Made by a program: the position numbers and the translations under genes. 64,000 nt of DNA from Climacteris rufus (Eukaryota; Chordata; Aves; Passeriformes; Climacteridae), in assembly GCA_013398175.1 (NCBI GenBank), contig VZRZ01001930.1:318976-382975 (forward strand), in the 5' to 3' direction. Shown one piece after another: positions 12,701-23,717 of the stretch (the first letter of the stretch is position 1; each line of letters begins with the position of its first letter). The notes beneath the pieces are model-generated. The model was not told the origin of the DNA, searched no databases, and worked only from the letters and a program-made list of their open reading frames with translations.

Positions 12701-14881
12701 TAGCGCTATTGTGTTACGCTCTTGCTGCTTTTTCCAATAGTGCTCAGTCCCTGAAAACGAGATTTGCTTGGCTGAAGCCAAAGCCCAGCCACGCCAGAGC
12801 ACTTGTACACCTCGCCAGGTGCCACGGAAGAAGCCTCAGAGCTTTCTGCAATGCCATCATCAAGCAGCTCTGCCTGTCCAACTGCTTCTTTTCCTCCTGG
12901 AAATGCCCTACTTAAAAGTGCAGCTAATAGTAAATACGTTCTTCAATCTATTTTACAGCTGCCGTCCTTGGGGCGGCTGAATAAAACATCACAGCGCTGT
13001 CTGTGCTCGCTGCAGGTCTGTGCAGCACCGCCGAGCGCGGCTTGAAACGGAATCCCTAATTGCTTATTTAGAGCCTGAGACAGGAGAGAAATTGGCTTTT
13101 CCCTAAAAACTGGATGTAGTGTGGGAGCCTGTAGAAGCCTAAATATAGCTGGGGTGCTTGGTCCTTGTGTGGGCACCCGGTTGAGCTGCGAGACACACTC
13201 GCCGTGCTGGCTGTGCCTGCCAAGGATTTACCATTTTCAGGGAAATGGAGATGAGTGAAAAGTTCCCTTCCATTTATCTTAACAGGAGTAGTGGCAGACT
13301 TTGAGTTCATCCCCTCAGAAGTGAAAAGAAGGGGCTTTAGTAGCCGATATGAAAGTTTAATGAGAAAAATCAAGAAGTAATTTACCACCTATTTAAATGC
13401 CTCACAACAAGGTTTTTACACAGACCAGTGGCATTTGTGAGTGTCCCAGGTGCAGGGAGAAATGGAATTGTGGAATTGTTGCAAATTTTCTTCTGAAAAG
13501 GATTTTTTTTTTTTTTCCTTCATAAAAAATGCAACATTGCCCTTTTGCATCTCTGAGGAAAATGTAGTTCCTTTAAAGGGAAAGGGAAGTGCTCTACAGA
13601 AGCAATTTTGGAGAGAGAAAAGTTGAAGGGCTCCTCTGCCAAGCACAGCTTTGCATGGCCGATGCTTCTGTGAGTCAACTGTTGTATTTATAGATAATTT
13701 ATAGAAAAAAGGCTCCTGAAAACCTGAAAAGGGCTCCCTGAAACCCAAGAGTGGTACAGAAACAAATTTCCTGCTATTAATTTAAATGCCTTCCCACTTC
13801 AGGAGGTAATTCCAACGTAGCTTCCTGGTGACTTGATGTATTTAAAAACCAGTCACTGAAAATGAGTTTTATTTTTGAAGAGCAGTATATATATAAATAT
13901 ATGTATTGCTGCTCTGCAGTGGGGCCAGTCTGCAGACCTTGACTGTAGTGCACTCAGAGGTTTGCTGTTTAACAGACTGCACTGGTAGCAGTCCATGAGC
14001 CAACAATCCCAGGTTCCCCAGTGCCCAGGGATGCGCGATCTCTTCATGGCAGTGTTTTTCTTTGCTTATGCATTTGCTTTAGCAGCCAGCAGCAAGAGTG
14101 AGTCCTGGGAGTCCCAGCCCATAGAGTAACACCACTCCACCCCTCATTTCAGTAGGTCTTGGTGGCCTCCAGGCACCAGTTTGCCCCATGACCAGTACCC
14201 AAGGTGCTCTGCCTGCAGAACCCAGCAGTCCTCACACTCCCAAACCAAACAGCACTAACACCCTCACAGACAGCACTGGCTGCCTGTGGTGGCCACAGCC
14301 ATGTGCCTCCCTGCTTGCTTTATAGCTTTGAGGGCAGATGCTTTTGCTATAAATCCATCACATTTGGGCAAATGAAAAAAAGCTGGCTTGTCCAATAGTT
14401 TGGCAGAGGATGCAGCCGACAGCCTGCAAACAGGCCCTGAATGTGCTGCACAGTATCTATATTCTCTCACCAATAAATGTCCAGACTTGTCACCATGACC
14501 AAAACCAATTGGATTGGGTGCAAAATTGGAAGCAAGTTTTCCATTGCTCTATGTATGCAGGATCGAAATCAGCCTGGACTAAATTGGGAAATTGTCCCTG
14601 CAATTTTAGACAGTTTTGGGGCTCTGCATGCTGTTATGAGTGAGTGGTCTCAGTGCCATGTTTCGTGTGCCAACAGTGTAGAGCGAGGAGCATTTCTGTC
14701 TGTAATAAAGGCCACGATTGCACTTGTGTCACACGATGGCTCTGCCTGCACTGGCAGACCATGGCAAGTGACTGACACATTCTCTTTTTTCCCCCCAAGA
14801 AATTCATCCTCAGTTCTTAAGTGTGTTGTTTTTTGTCGCTTGAGAAACGCAGAGAAAAATGAGTTTGTTTTTACTTGTAAG
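9762..14881 (+). other. CADM1: CADM1 intron between 33-bp and 54-bp exons
   Basis: This 5.1-kb intron has a weak donor (GTTGGT) and an acceptor reading TTACTTGTAAG. It holds an A-rich simple stretch near 11430-11490, AT-rich tracts such as 13880-13905, and a UGCAUG at 14625. The decamer GCAGTCTAGC occurs twice near 10285 and 10320. Open frames are short chance ORFs, and no other exon was recognised. Confidence 0.8.
14625..14630 (+). promoter_or_regulatory. UGCAUG motif upstream of the 54-bp exon
   Basis: TGCATG lies about 250 bases before the 54-bp cassette. It is followed by CTGTT, giving the same 11-mer as the copies at 6105 and 9673. A role in splicing is inferred only. Confidence 0.35.
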
Positions 14882-14935
14882 GCTTTACTCAGTTGCCCAA
14901 TTCGGCCGAGGAGCTGGACTATGGGGATCTCTCAG
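14882..14935 (+). CDS. CADM1: CADM1 54-bp stalk cassette exon (GFTQLPNSAEELDYGDLS)
   Basis: This 54-bp exon encodes eighteen stalk residues starting with a Gly completed across the junction: FTQLPNSAEELDYGDLS, then a single G. Human CADM1, from memory, has LTQLPNSAEELDSEDLS here, so the position and most residues are kept, while Leu-Phe and Ser-Glu to Tyr-Gly differ. The acceptor is ...TTTTTACTTGTAAG|GC, with an AAG and a short tract, so it is weak. The donor G|GTAAGG is good. The exon was too short to stand out as an open frame and was found by its protein match and splice sites. In mammals it is included only in the longest, brain-enriched stalk forms. It is acidic, unlike the Thr/Pro-rich cassettes before it. 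Symmetric phase makes it freely skippable. Confidence 0.92.
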
Positions 14936-17876
14936 GTAAGGGCTAGTCCGTAGGTAACCTGCTGCTCTCCTTCGCTAGACACTGGTTCCACTCTGGTTTC
15001 TGCATCTTGGCCATGTTGCATTGTGCAGTCGCTGTGATGCAGCCATTCCCCCCACGCTCTCGCAGTTTGGAAGTGTGCTCCTTTCTGTTGGGGTTTTCCT
15101 GCCTTTTTTTTTTGTTTGTTTTGGCACCCATTTCTGTGTGGCATCCTCGACATGGGGCAGAAGGTGCAGGGCACCGAGGCCGACCATTGCAGTTCCCTCC
15201 TGGCTGGGATTTTTTGAATGCTGATTTGGAGACCGACTGAGTTGAATCTTTGCTTGTAAAACACTTCACTCTGCCGTGTTGTGTGAAACCTCCCTTAAAG
15301 CAGGCGGCCAGCACTAACCCTTGGCTCTTCAGGGATTCTTCATCATACAGCATCAAGTTGGGGGTAGAAAGGAGGTGATTGTTCAGTGAGGCCAAACGAA
15401 GTAAATGGTTTGAGCCTTTTTTATCCACACTGGGGACTGGAAGAGACATAAATGCAGCCTCATGGCTGGTCCTTACCAATTAGCACTAATTGAGATTAAA
15501 GCATAACAGCACCTTTAGTGGATGCAGTTGGGTATATTCAGAGCAGGGCCTGTATAGTGGTACAAACCCTAAATCCCTGTTCTTCATGTTTTCTGATAGA
15601 AATCCACCCGTACTTTTGCCCCAACCTGCAGAGCACCTCTGCAGACTCCTCGTACCTGTGGGGCTCTGTGGCTGAGTGCGGCCGCTACAATCCAGGCTGC
15701 AGAATCCTGGCCACAGGGCAGGAGCAGCTGGTTGTCCCCCCCAAGAAAGAGCCCTGCCTAGTGGGGTTGGGGCACAACGCCATTCCCTTTGTGGGTTCCA
15801 GTGTGGAGCAAAAAATAACCCAAAAAACCCAACCCTCCCAAGTCCTTATCTCATTCTGTCAAACACTTCCCTCTCACCCGATGAAATCTGGAATGTCCAA
15901 TCCCATAAGCCACTACAGGTGTGCTGTGGCCAAGAGGTCAGAAATGATGGATTCGTTCTGGATGTGTTCTAACACTGAGCAATGCTAACGATTATTATTG
16001 CAGGCCTGGGACAGATCCCATAGGTAAGATGCACCAGGGCTCTGGTGAGCATCCCTGAGTGGATGGGGGAAATTGTTTTGCTCTGATAAGCTTTTTTACT
16101 TTTTTAAATTTTATTTTTGTAAGGAAAAATGTACTTTTTGGTGAATGAAGAGAAGAACAGGAAAAAATTCCAGAGAGTAATTGCCCAGAATGGGTGTCTG
16201 CTCCCCAGCCTGCCCTTCCCATGTGTGCCAGTCTCCGCAACCAGTGCTGAGGCTGCATAGTGGCTGCACTGCCTGGAGGAGCTCATACCTTTCCCAGAGT
16301 GCACAGCTCAGTGCTGTCCTTGTTTTGAATCTGGAATGGAAGCCAAAATTTCCCCCAACTCTACAGAACACAGTGCAGGCAGAGCCACTGCCCATAGTGA
16401 GCACCAAACATCCATTTTGGAGCATCTGGTTTGGATACTGATTTTTTCCTAAGAATTTTGAAATTTTGCTCGTTGCTCTCTAGGTTACTGCTGCCTGCCC
16501 AAAGGGTGATCATTCCTGGTCAGGTGTGATCAGGATCTTTCTGAGTCAAGTATGGGGGAGGCACTAGAGAGAGAGACCCAGGCCGTTCTCAGCTACAAAC
16601 CGAGCAGTCTCTGTCCTGTAGCCCCTGCTCAGAGTGCTGGGAAACTGAAACCAGATCACATTTTTGGCCCAGGGTCAGCACATTTGGGCTCCCAGATGGG
16701 TGGTCCAGGTGAGTGCTGGAGTTGAGCTGTTGTCAGGAGTGGGAGTGGGAGCCCTGGGGACCCCCTGCAGGAGGCAGGGCATGTGCCCACCCCCACGGGG
16801 CACCGTGGCGTGGCGGGCGCACGGGGCTGCTGCTGTGTTTGCTCAGTGTGCTGTTCCTTCCAGGTACCACTGTCCTGTTCACAGCTTCAACAGAGGCTCT
16901 GCCGACCGTGCAATTAAGTAATGCATCTCTTGCCTTCCGCCCAGGTAGCCTGAGTCCAGAGCCGTCCTCATCTTCCCAGCCCAGCTCTGTGTGTCCGTGC
17001 CTCTTGCAATCCTCCTCTTGTTCCTCACATCCTGAGCCCTTAGGTTGCAGAGAGGGCTGGCCTTGTGCCCCTCAGTTCCCTGTTCCAGCCCGGGCAGTCC
17101 GGCAGGCAGGATTCCTGCAGGGAATCCCAAGGGCAAACCCCAGTTGTGTGTGTGTGGTGCACACCTGTGCACGTGGGTACACACGGACAGACTCGTGGGC
17201 TCCCAGCACAGTGCTCCAGGGACCTGCCCCAGCACTCCCTGAGCTCTCCTGGCTCTGCTCCAGAGCATCAGCACCTCCTGTCAAACAGGGACCGGTGATG
17301 ACGGCCCCACGTAGGCTCTGCTTTGGATTGGACTCACTGATCACAACCCGGTTAGCAGCTTTGCAGAGGGGGTGCTGGCTGGTTGCTATCGCCTGCGAGC
17401 AGCGCTCCCTTTTCCAGAGAGGAGTTGGCGGGAGCGGCTGCGCAGCTCCGAGCGCGGCCAGGGTGAGCACGTTTGTTCAAACAAAGCGCCTTATTTTTTA
17501 TGAAGCGATCCTGAAGTGGGTCGCTGAAGGGGAGCTTATTGATTGAAGAAGGATGAACTCCTCAAATTTCTCTGGTTTAAATTAGACCAAATTCAATTAC
17601 GAGACGACAGGCAGGTTAACACTGCTCTTTAACAGCCCCTCAATAAATTAGAGGAGGGGTAGCCCGCTCCATGCCACGCTGTGGGAATGAATAACATTAT
17701 TGCTCATCCTGTCATAGACAGACAGTGATTTCTGTCCTCCCACATTGTGGCTAAGTGGTTTATAGTGTTCATGGAATAAGCCTGCTCTTCCACCAGCAAC
17801 CCCTGCCAAGCCCAACCTCTAGTGCTGCTCCATCATATCAAGAACTTAAATCCACAAAAGAATTTACCCCAGATTC

Positions 17877-17886
17877 GGGGGGGGGG
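17877..17886 (+). repeat. G10 homopolymer
   Basis: A run of ten G in the intron, prone to sequencing and replication slippage. Confidence 0.9.
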
Positions 17887-20800
17887 AGGCTGCGCAGGTG
17901 TCAGTGCAATCCTGATGTTTCCTGCCTTCAGGGAAAAGGAATAATTGGCTTGCCAAGTTTTCAGAAGTGCTCAAGTGACTTAAGGCTGTTAGCACCCAAA
18001 TTGTGACCTGTGGGATCTTCAGGCATGCTGGTGTGATAATCATTTAATAAACTAAACTATAACCAGATTTAAAAGGAATGCTTAGGAATTCTTCAAAGCC
18101 ACTGGCATAGCTTTCCTTCCCCCTGCCATGATGCAGATGTTACCTGCACATCTGGGAAGCTCAGGAGCTGTCAGTGGGGTCAGGGTGTTAAAGCTCACAC
18201 ACAAGCTCAGTCCACACTGTCCAATGTCAGGAGCTTGACATGAATTTTCACCCAGGAATAGAAGGTAAATTTTTGTAACAATGCGGCAGTAAGTCCCAAT
18301 ATACCAAAATTAATGTCTAAGCTACGTTTTCATAAAAATCTTCCTCTGTTCTCTGCTTTTACAGCAGAAATGTGCATAGAGGAAGGTCAGGACTGTCCAG
18401 AGATATCCCAAAATCTTCCAGACTGTTGAGCTACAGAATGTGAAGCCAGAGGGAGGTGAGGAGGAGGGACAGGAGAGGGGAGCACCACACAGCAGGGGCT
18501 CCATGAAACCTGGGCTTTCCCACATCACAGCAGGACAGGAGGCATCTCCCGGTGCTGCCTTTGCTCCACAGCTCTGGCATGGAGCCGAGGGAGAGCCGCA
18601 ATGGGCTGAGAGGGTGCTGGAGCTGTTCATAGCAGCAGTAATGTCAGGAGCGGTGCCAGAGGCGGGGCCGGCTCCTCCCGGCTGCAGGAGGTCACGGAAG
18701 GAGCTGCTGCCTCCGGGCGCTGGAGGATGCTCGTGTGTGCACAGGGCTCCCGTCTCCAAGGTGAGCCCCAAGCCGCTGCTCTGAGCCTCGCGGGACCCAC
18801 TGCTGAGAGCGTGGGGAGCACTGAAGGTAAACGTGAAGGGGTTTGACCCAAATAGGTCTGAAGCTGTTAGTGCGGGTTTGAAGGGGATTTAAAGTACAGG
18901 CAGCCTGGTCCAACCCAGACTTGCTTTTAGTCTTGAGATGCTGCTCCTGACAGAAAGAGTGGAATATTCATAGATACATCTATATTTAAAGCCTCATTAA
19001 AATGAAATTGAGTGGAAGCTTTTCACTGAGAAGCTGGGAGCAGAAAAGTCTTCCCTCTGTTAAACCTCAGTGTAAGCGCTGACCTGGACTTGTCAGGGTG
19101 CTGCTTGTACCACCACCACCACTTTTCTTGGGAGCCCACAGAAAGCTGGTTTTAGCAATTACATTGGCAGAAGCATTAAAAAACTGGAGATCATCAATAC
19201 ATTTACTTTTTTAAAAGGGTCTCCCTCAAAACCCACATAGCTGAGAACCCACAGGTTTGAATCACAGATGTTGGTTATCAGTACTTAGATGGACAATCCC
19301 CAGCTCAGCATCTGCTCCGTACTGCTCCTGACCCTGGGAATTGGTTCCTTAGTTCGCTGATGAGTAGGAGCCAGCCCCAAACCCCTTTCTCTCCCTGTCT
19401 ACGTGCTGTTTGCTGAACCGCACTTTTTGTTTAAAGGAAAACTTCAGGGTTCCCATTCCAGTGGTATAATCACTATTTTGTTCATCACACAAGCAGTTGG
19501 TTAACATAATCAGCAAAAATAAATTTCAAGCTACCCAAGTATCTTCCTGGCCATCCCAGAAGAGGGTCCACAGTGCTCCTGCTGCAGTACTGTGATCTGC
19601 TTCGTGGGCACAGGCCCAGTGCTGCATCCCATGGCATCCCCTGCTGAGGGGTGCAGCCACGCCAATCCCTTGGGGGAGAAGCACAGAACTTGTAAAGAAA
19701 AATTGGTTTTTTTTCCCCACATGAGTTCAGTTCTGGCAAGTGGATTGTACCACTACCGCTGCAGTTTTCCTTTAAGGTGCTTTGGTGCCAAGCAAAGCAT
19801 CGACCCAAAAACGGTTCAGCCGAGGTGCACTGTAGCTGCAGAGTAGCCCTGAGGGGGCATGTTGGTGACAATATGCCGTGATGTCTGTTCCTTCCCTGCC
19901 CTTCCCTCCCTCCTTCTGCCCCACCCACAAAAACCCACAAGCAAACCAGAAACAAAACCGTAATAGGAAAATTCCTGATGATTCGCTGGAGAGGCCAGGA
20001 TCCAGCTTGTTCCAATATATATTAACATCCTAATGGGAAAGCTCTGCATGTATACATTTACTGCACCCTGACAAGAGGGAATTAAATGTCAGAAGGATTT
20101 GTAGCATCTGTAATTGAATTGGTGCTGAGAAAAGCAAATCTTGAGGAAGAATAACATATTAGGATTAGCAAATAATGTGGCATTTTGTCAGTTCCTGCCA
20201 TCTCGACTGTTCCCTCTTCAGCAATAAAGTTGTGATTTCTGGTTTAATCAGAGATAGGAGGCGGGAATAGCTTGGGTGAATTGGAGACAGCATTTAAAGC
20301 AGATTCCAGTTGTTAAGGTCAAGTCTCTCCTTGGCTTTGGGGAATTATTCCTTGCTCCATAGACCTGACACTTCATTAATTACCAAAGAAATAGCGAGGG
20401 ACAGGATGTGAAGGGGCCGTTCCCGTGCTGTTGGATGGGTTTGCTGGGAGCACTGTTGGAATTGCTGGTGCTGGAGTCAGGCCTTGCCGTGCCTGTGGTG
20501 CCGACGGGCAGATCTCCTGCCGTTGGGTCATGCCTTTGGGGCATACGAGGTTTGATGAGGTGCTGGAGGCAATGAGAGTAGATGATGCAGGAGGAATGTT
20601 TTAGGTCGTGTGTGAGCTTGAAGATGTGTTTAGCCCCGTGCATCACAGATAAACTTGGGGCTGGCACCTCACAGGGGTTTTCCTTAAGAGAAACAATTGA
20701 GGAAAATGGCCCTGCATGTCGCAGGAGACAAACTCATGTTTAAGAAACTCTGCTTACTGGACCTGGATAGGCTTTAGGCCAAAGTCCCTTCTCAAGGGAA

Positions 20801-21949
20801 CCCTCTCTCCCTGCTCTTGGCATGATGTCAGTCGAAGGGAAGACGCGAGGGATGTGCTGGGCACAAGGCTCTGGCACAGCCCCGTCTCCGTGGCGGTGGG
20901 TCGGCGGGACGGCGTGGAGGCTGCCGCCGCCAGCACGAACACACAGCTTCGTCTTTCCAGAACCTTAATTTATGATGATGAAGAAAAAATGCCTCTTGAT
21001 GCAAAATCCTGCTGGAAGCACATTACAGAGCCATAACTCAGCATGTTTATGCCCCTCAGCTGTTCCAGATGTCAACAAGCCACTCATCCGCCCAGGCTGG
21101 GATGCTGCTGGCTGCTCCAAGTGCAGCCAAGTGGAACCGGGTGCAAAGTTTCTAAAAAAATAAGAAAAAAATGGGAGTGAAGCATGCCTAAAGCAGCTGC
21201 TCCAGCAGATGAGCCAGTTTAGTTGCTTTGCAGAGAACAGGTTCAGAGAGGCCAGATTAGCTGAGCTGGAGCAGCAGTGGGAAGGCTGTGTTGGAGCGGG
21301 AGCTCTCAGAATGCCCGGCGTGGCTGCCCCCAGCTGCCACCCTGGGCAGGCAGCAGATCCTCTGCCTGGGTGAGGGGTTCAGCTCAGCACCCCACAGCAT
21401 GTCTGTGGGCACCTTTCCCACTGGCACACAGGGATGCTCGGCTGCTTGCCACAGCAGCAGATGCTGGGAAGTGATCACTGACTGCGTGGTCTGTTCCCAC
21501 TGGAGATGAGAAGGAAGGTCCCCCTTTGCCATGCTTTTGGATTCCTTGGCAAGCTCTCACCACAGTGCCATGGCTTGGAGTTCTGGGATGTGGCAGCAAA
21601 GGCTCTTGATTTGCAGGGAATAATCCCTTTTTGGCTGCAGTATTTATCTTATCAGCCAAGCTGCTGGAAGGGGCTCTGCAGCGTCCCTCGCCACAGCCCA
21701 GATCATCCCAGCGTCTCCCTGCCATAACTGGTGCCCCTGCTCTCACGGGTTACTCAAAGGGGATTTTTTTCTTAAATTGTATTAATTAAAAGGCTCTTTA
21801 TGGTGCTCTTGGTCCCAAGTTATTTACTTGGGTCCCTCAGTCCTTAATCTTGGAGCAGAATTGGAAATATCGATAGAAAGTATAAATCCCAGCTGCTGCT
21901 CGAAAGCTTTGTATCAGGTCTCGGCTCAAAAGAGCCCCATTACCTTTAG

Positions 21950-22500
21950 CTGTCACGGATCTGTACGCTTGATCGATAAACTTCAAATATTATTAGAGGT
22001 GGAGGCTTCAGAGATTTGCTCTGTTCTTTGGAGGGAGACGGAGATAAATCTTTCTTAAAAATTGACTTGCATTTGGTCTCTCAGTCGTCCTGGCAAAACG
22101 CATTTCTCCGAGGTGTCCGGGCAGGCGCAGGCAGGGCAGATTTATGGGCCATGTGCTTCTTGTAGTGAAAGATTTAAATGGTAAATCCTTCACATATGAC
22201 TTCACAAATCATGTAAAGTTAAAAGATTTTTACCGTTTCTGTTGCTGCTGTGCTTAAATTGTAAGGTATGGCCAGTAAATCATTTTAATGGAGGTGTCGC
22301 GCTTGACTCACTAAAAAAAAGAGACAATGGTTTAGCTTCTATTCCAAAATGTTAATGTATTAATCAGCGGGAGAATAATTGTTTTTTACTGCGTTATAAA
22401 TCTCAGTTGCCATTAGGATTGCAGCGAGGGTTGATGTAGCTGCGTTCTTAAATTAAAATTGTTTACACTGCTATACATTCATTTTACATGGCCATAGCTC
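21950..22500. promoter_or_regulatory. Candidate conserved intronic regulatory element
   Basis: An unusually AT-rich, non-repetitive block with many TAAT/ATTA cores (for example GTATTAATCAG and TCATTTTAATGG) and ATCGATA, next to GC-rich intron. This texture is typical of deeply conserved vertebrate enhancers, but conservation itself cannot be seen from a single sequence. Confidence 0.3.
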
Positions 22501-23279
22501 ATCCAGGGTTCATTCCGGAGCTGTTCCTCCGCCACATCAGTCATCCCTCTCCCAGGTGACGGCACCCCGAGGGAGAGGCGCTTCTGAAAGGAAACTAATT
22601 GTGTGGTGAGGAGTTAAATAAACGCAGTAAAGCAGTCAGAGGTACAGTTACTGCTCACTGTCGGCCTCGGAGTGGGCATTGGAGTTTGGGTCAGGAGTGT
22701 CATGTCCTCATGGGCTGCACTGAACAGCAGAAGTGGTGGTTAATGGTGGAACCCAGTTGAGTCGGGGCAGAGGATGGTTATGAACACGTTTTCCATGCTG
22801 GGTGGGTTGGGTTTTGGGCAGGGAGTGTTTTGGGGTGAAGTTGAAATGTTTTCAACAGGGCACTCATTAACGATGTTTCTCAGAGCTAACTGTTAATACT
22901 CCTATATTGTACTGCTCTTCTCTGTGCCCCATCCATCAGGAAGGCTGAGATTTGGGGAGCATTATAGGCAAGTTTCCCAAATAGGTCCCCACCAACAACT
23001 CCATGTGCCCTTCCTCCCCTCTCCCCCTGTCTCCCACGTGTAGTCATAGTGCTGCTGCTTTTAGTGGAAAACACCTCGCGAGTCGAGCCGCCAGATCAGT
23101 TCGGCTCTGGACAAAGCTCCTCTGCCCGAACTCATCTGTCTGGTTAGCTCTGTGCTTCACCCCTGCTCCTCCGGAGAGCCCGAGGGCAGCTCTTCCCATC
23201 CTGAGAGCAGCTGCAGCCAGACCCTGCCATGAGCATCGTAGTAAGTCCCCAATTTTTATTCCTCTTCTGATCTCAACAG

Positions 23280-23411
23280 ATTCCCGCGCAGGTGAGGAAG
23301 GGGCGATACGCAGCGTGGACCATGCCGTGGTTGGCGGCGTCGTGGCCGTCGTCGTCTTTGCGATGCTTTGCCTGCTCATCATTTTAGGGCGATACTTTGC
23401 CAGACATAAAG
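23280..23411 (+). CDS. CADM1: CADM1 transmembrane exon
   Basis: This 132-bp exon carries the last stalk residues (DSRAGEEGAIRSVDHAV), a single transmembrane helix of about 20 residues (core VVAVVVFAMLCLLIIL) and the first cytoplasmic residues GRYFARHK. The opening D is completed by the G that ends whichever upstream exon is used. From memory, human CADM1 differs at only three positions here (Ser to Ala, Ala to Ser, Ile to Val). Splice sites are TCTCAACAG| and G|GTAAGA. The exon is strongly GC-rich at third positions (repeated GTC and GCC codons), unlike the AT-rich intron around it. It anchors CADM1 in the plasma membrane as a type I protein. In the family, the membrane-proximal stalk encoded just before the helix is where sheddases act, and gamma-secretase can then cut in the helix. 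Confidence 0.97.
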
Positions 23412-23598
23412 GTAAGACAGAGATCAAAACTGGAGGATGAAAGGCCAGGCACGTGTGTCCCCTCACTCGTGTTATGTCTGATGTGACAGATCCCCCCCAG
23501 TTTCTCTCCTGGTGGTGTTTTTCTTTCCTCCATCAACCACTCCCTCAGCACTGCACCAAGACCCCCGAGGAGTCTCACGGCCTCCACTTCCCTTGCAG
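23412..23598 (+). other. CADM1: Short last intron of CADM1
   Basis: A 187-base intron from GTAAGA to CCTTGCAG. It is the only short intron here and a plausible target for retention: reading on from the transmembrane exon gives KTEIKTGG and then TGA at 23438-23440. Confidence 0.9.
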
Positions 23599-23717
23599 GT
23601 ACATACTTCACTCACGAAGCCAAAGGAGCAGATGATGCAGCCGATGCAGACACAGCCATCATCAACGCAGAGGGGGGACAAAACAACTCTGAGGAAAAGA
23701 AAGAGTACTTCATCTAG
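23599..23717 (+). CDS. CADM1: CADM1 last coding exon: cytoplasmic tail with PDZ ligand
   Basis: This exon completes the Gly shared with the previous exon and encodes 38 residues, ending in TAG at 23715-23717. The sequence starts [11 protein letters not shown], the juxtamembrane motif that binds FERM proteins of the 4.1 family. It runs through an acidic Ala/Asp stretch and ends KKEYFI, whose last residues are a class II PDZ ligand for proteins such as CASK, syntenin and MPP members. As far as I recall, it is identical to the mammalian tail, which shows how strongly it is constrained. Together with the transmembrane exon it links trans-cell adhesion to the spectrin-actin cortex and to scaffolds at synapses and epithelial junctions. 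The acceptor is CTTCCCTTGCAG. Confidence 0.97.

Larger units (their letters stand above)
14936..23279 (+). other. CADM1: CADM1 intron before the transmembrane exon
   Basis: This 8.3-kb intron has donor GTAAGG and acceptor TCTCAACAG. The stretch around 16.7-17.5 kb is GC-rich and contains a 277-codon chance-like open frame. A G10 run lies at 17877-17886. The block 21950-22500 is AT-rich, non-repetitive and dense in homeobox-like cores, and is the best candidate for a conserved intronic enhancer in this half of the window. No further coding exon was recognised. Confidence 0.8.

Noticed and set aside
16713..17546. 277-codon plus-strand open frame in the CADM1 intron
   Set aside because: Low-complexity Ser/Pro/Cys composition, overlapping frames on the other strand, GC-rich DNA poor in stops, no splice-consistent neighbours and no domain I recognise.
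20221..20230. AATAAA near 20222 as an intronic poly(A) site
   Set aside because: No clear GT-rich downstream element tied to an exon, and there is no exon between 14935 and 23280 to use it.
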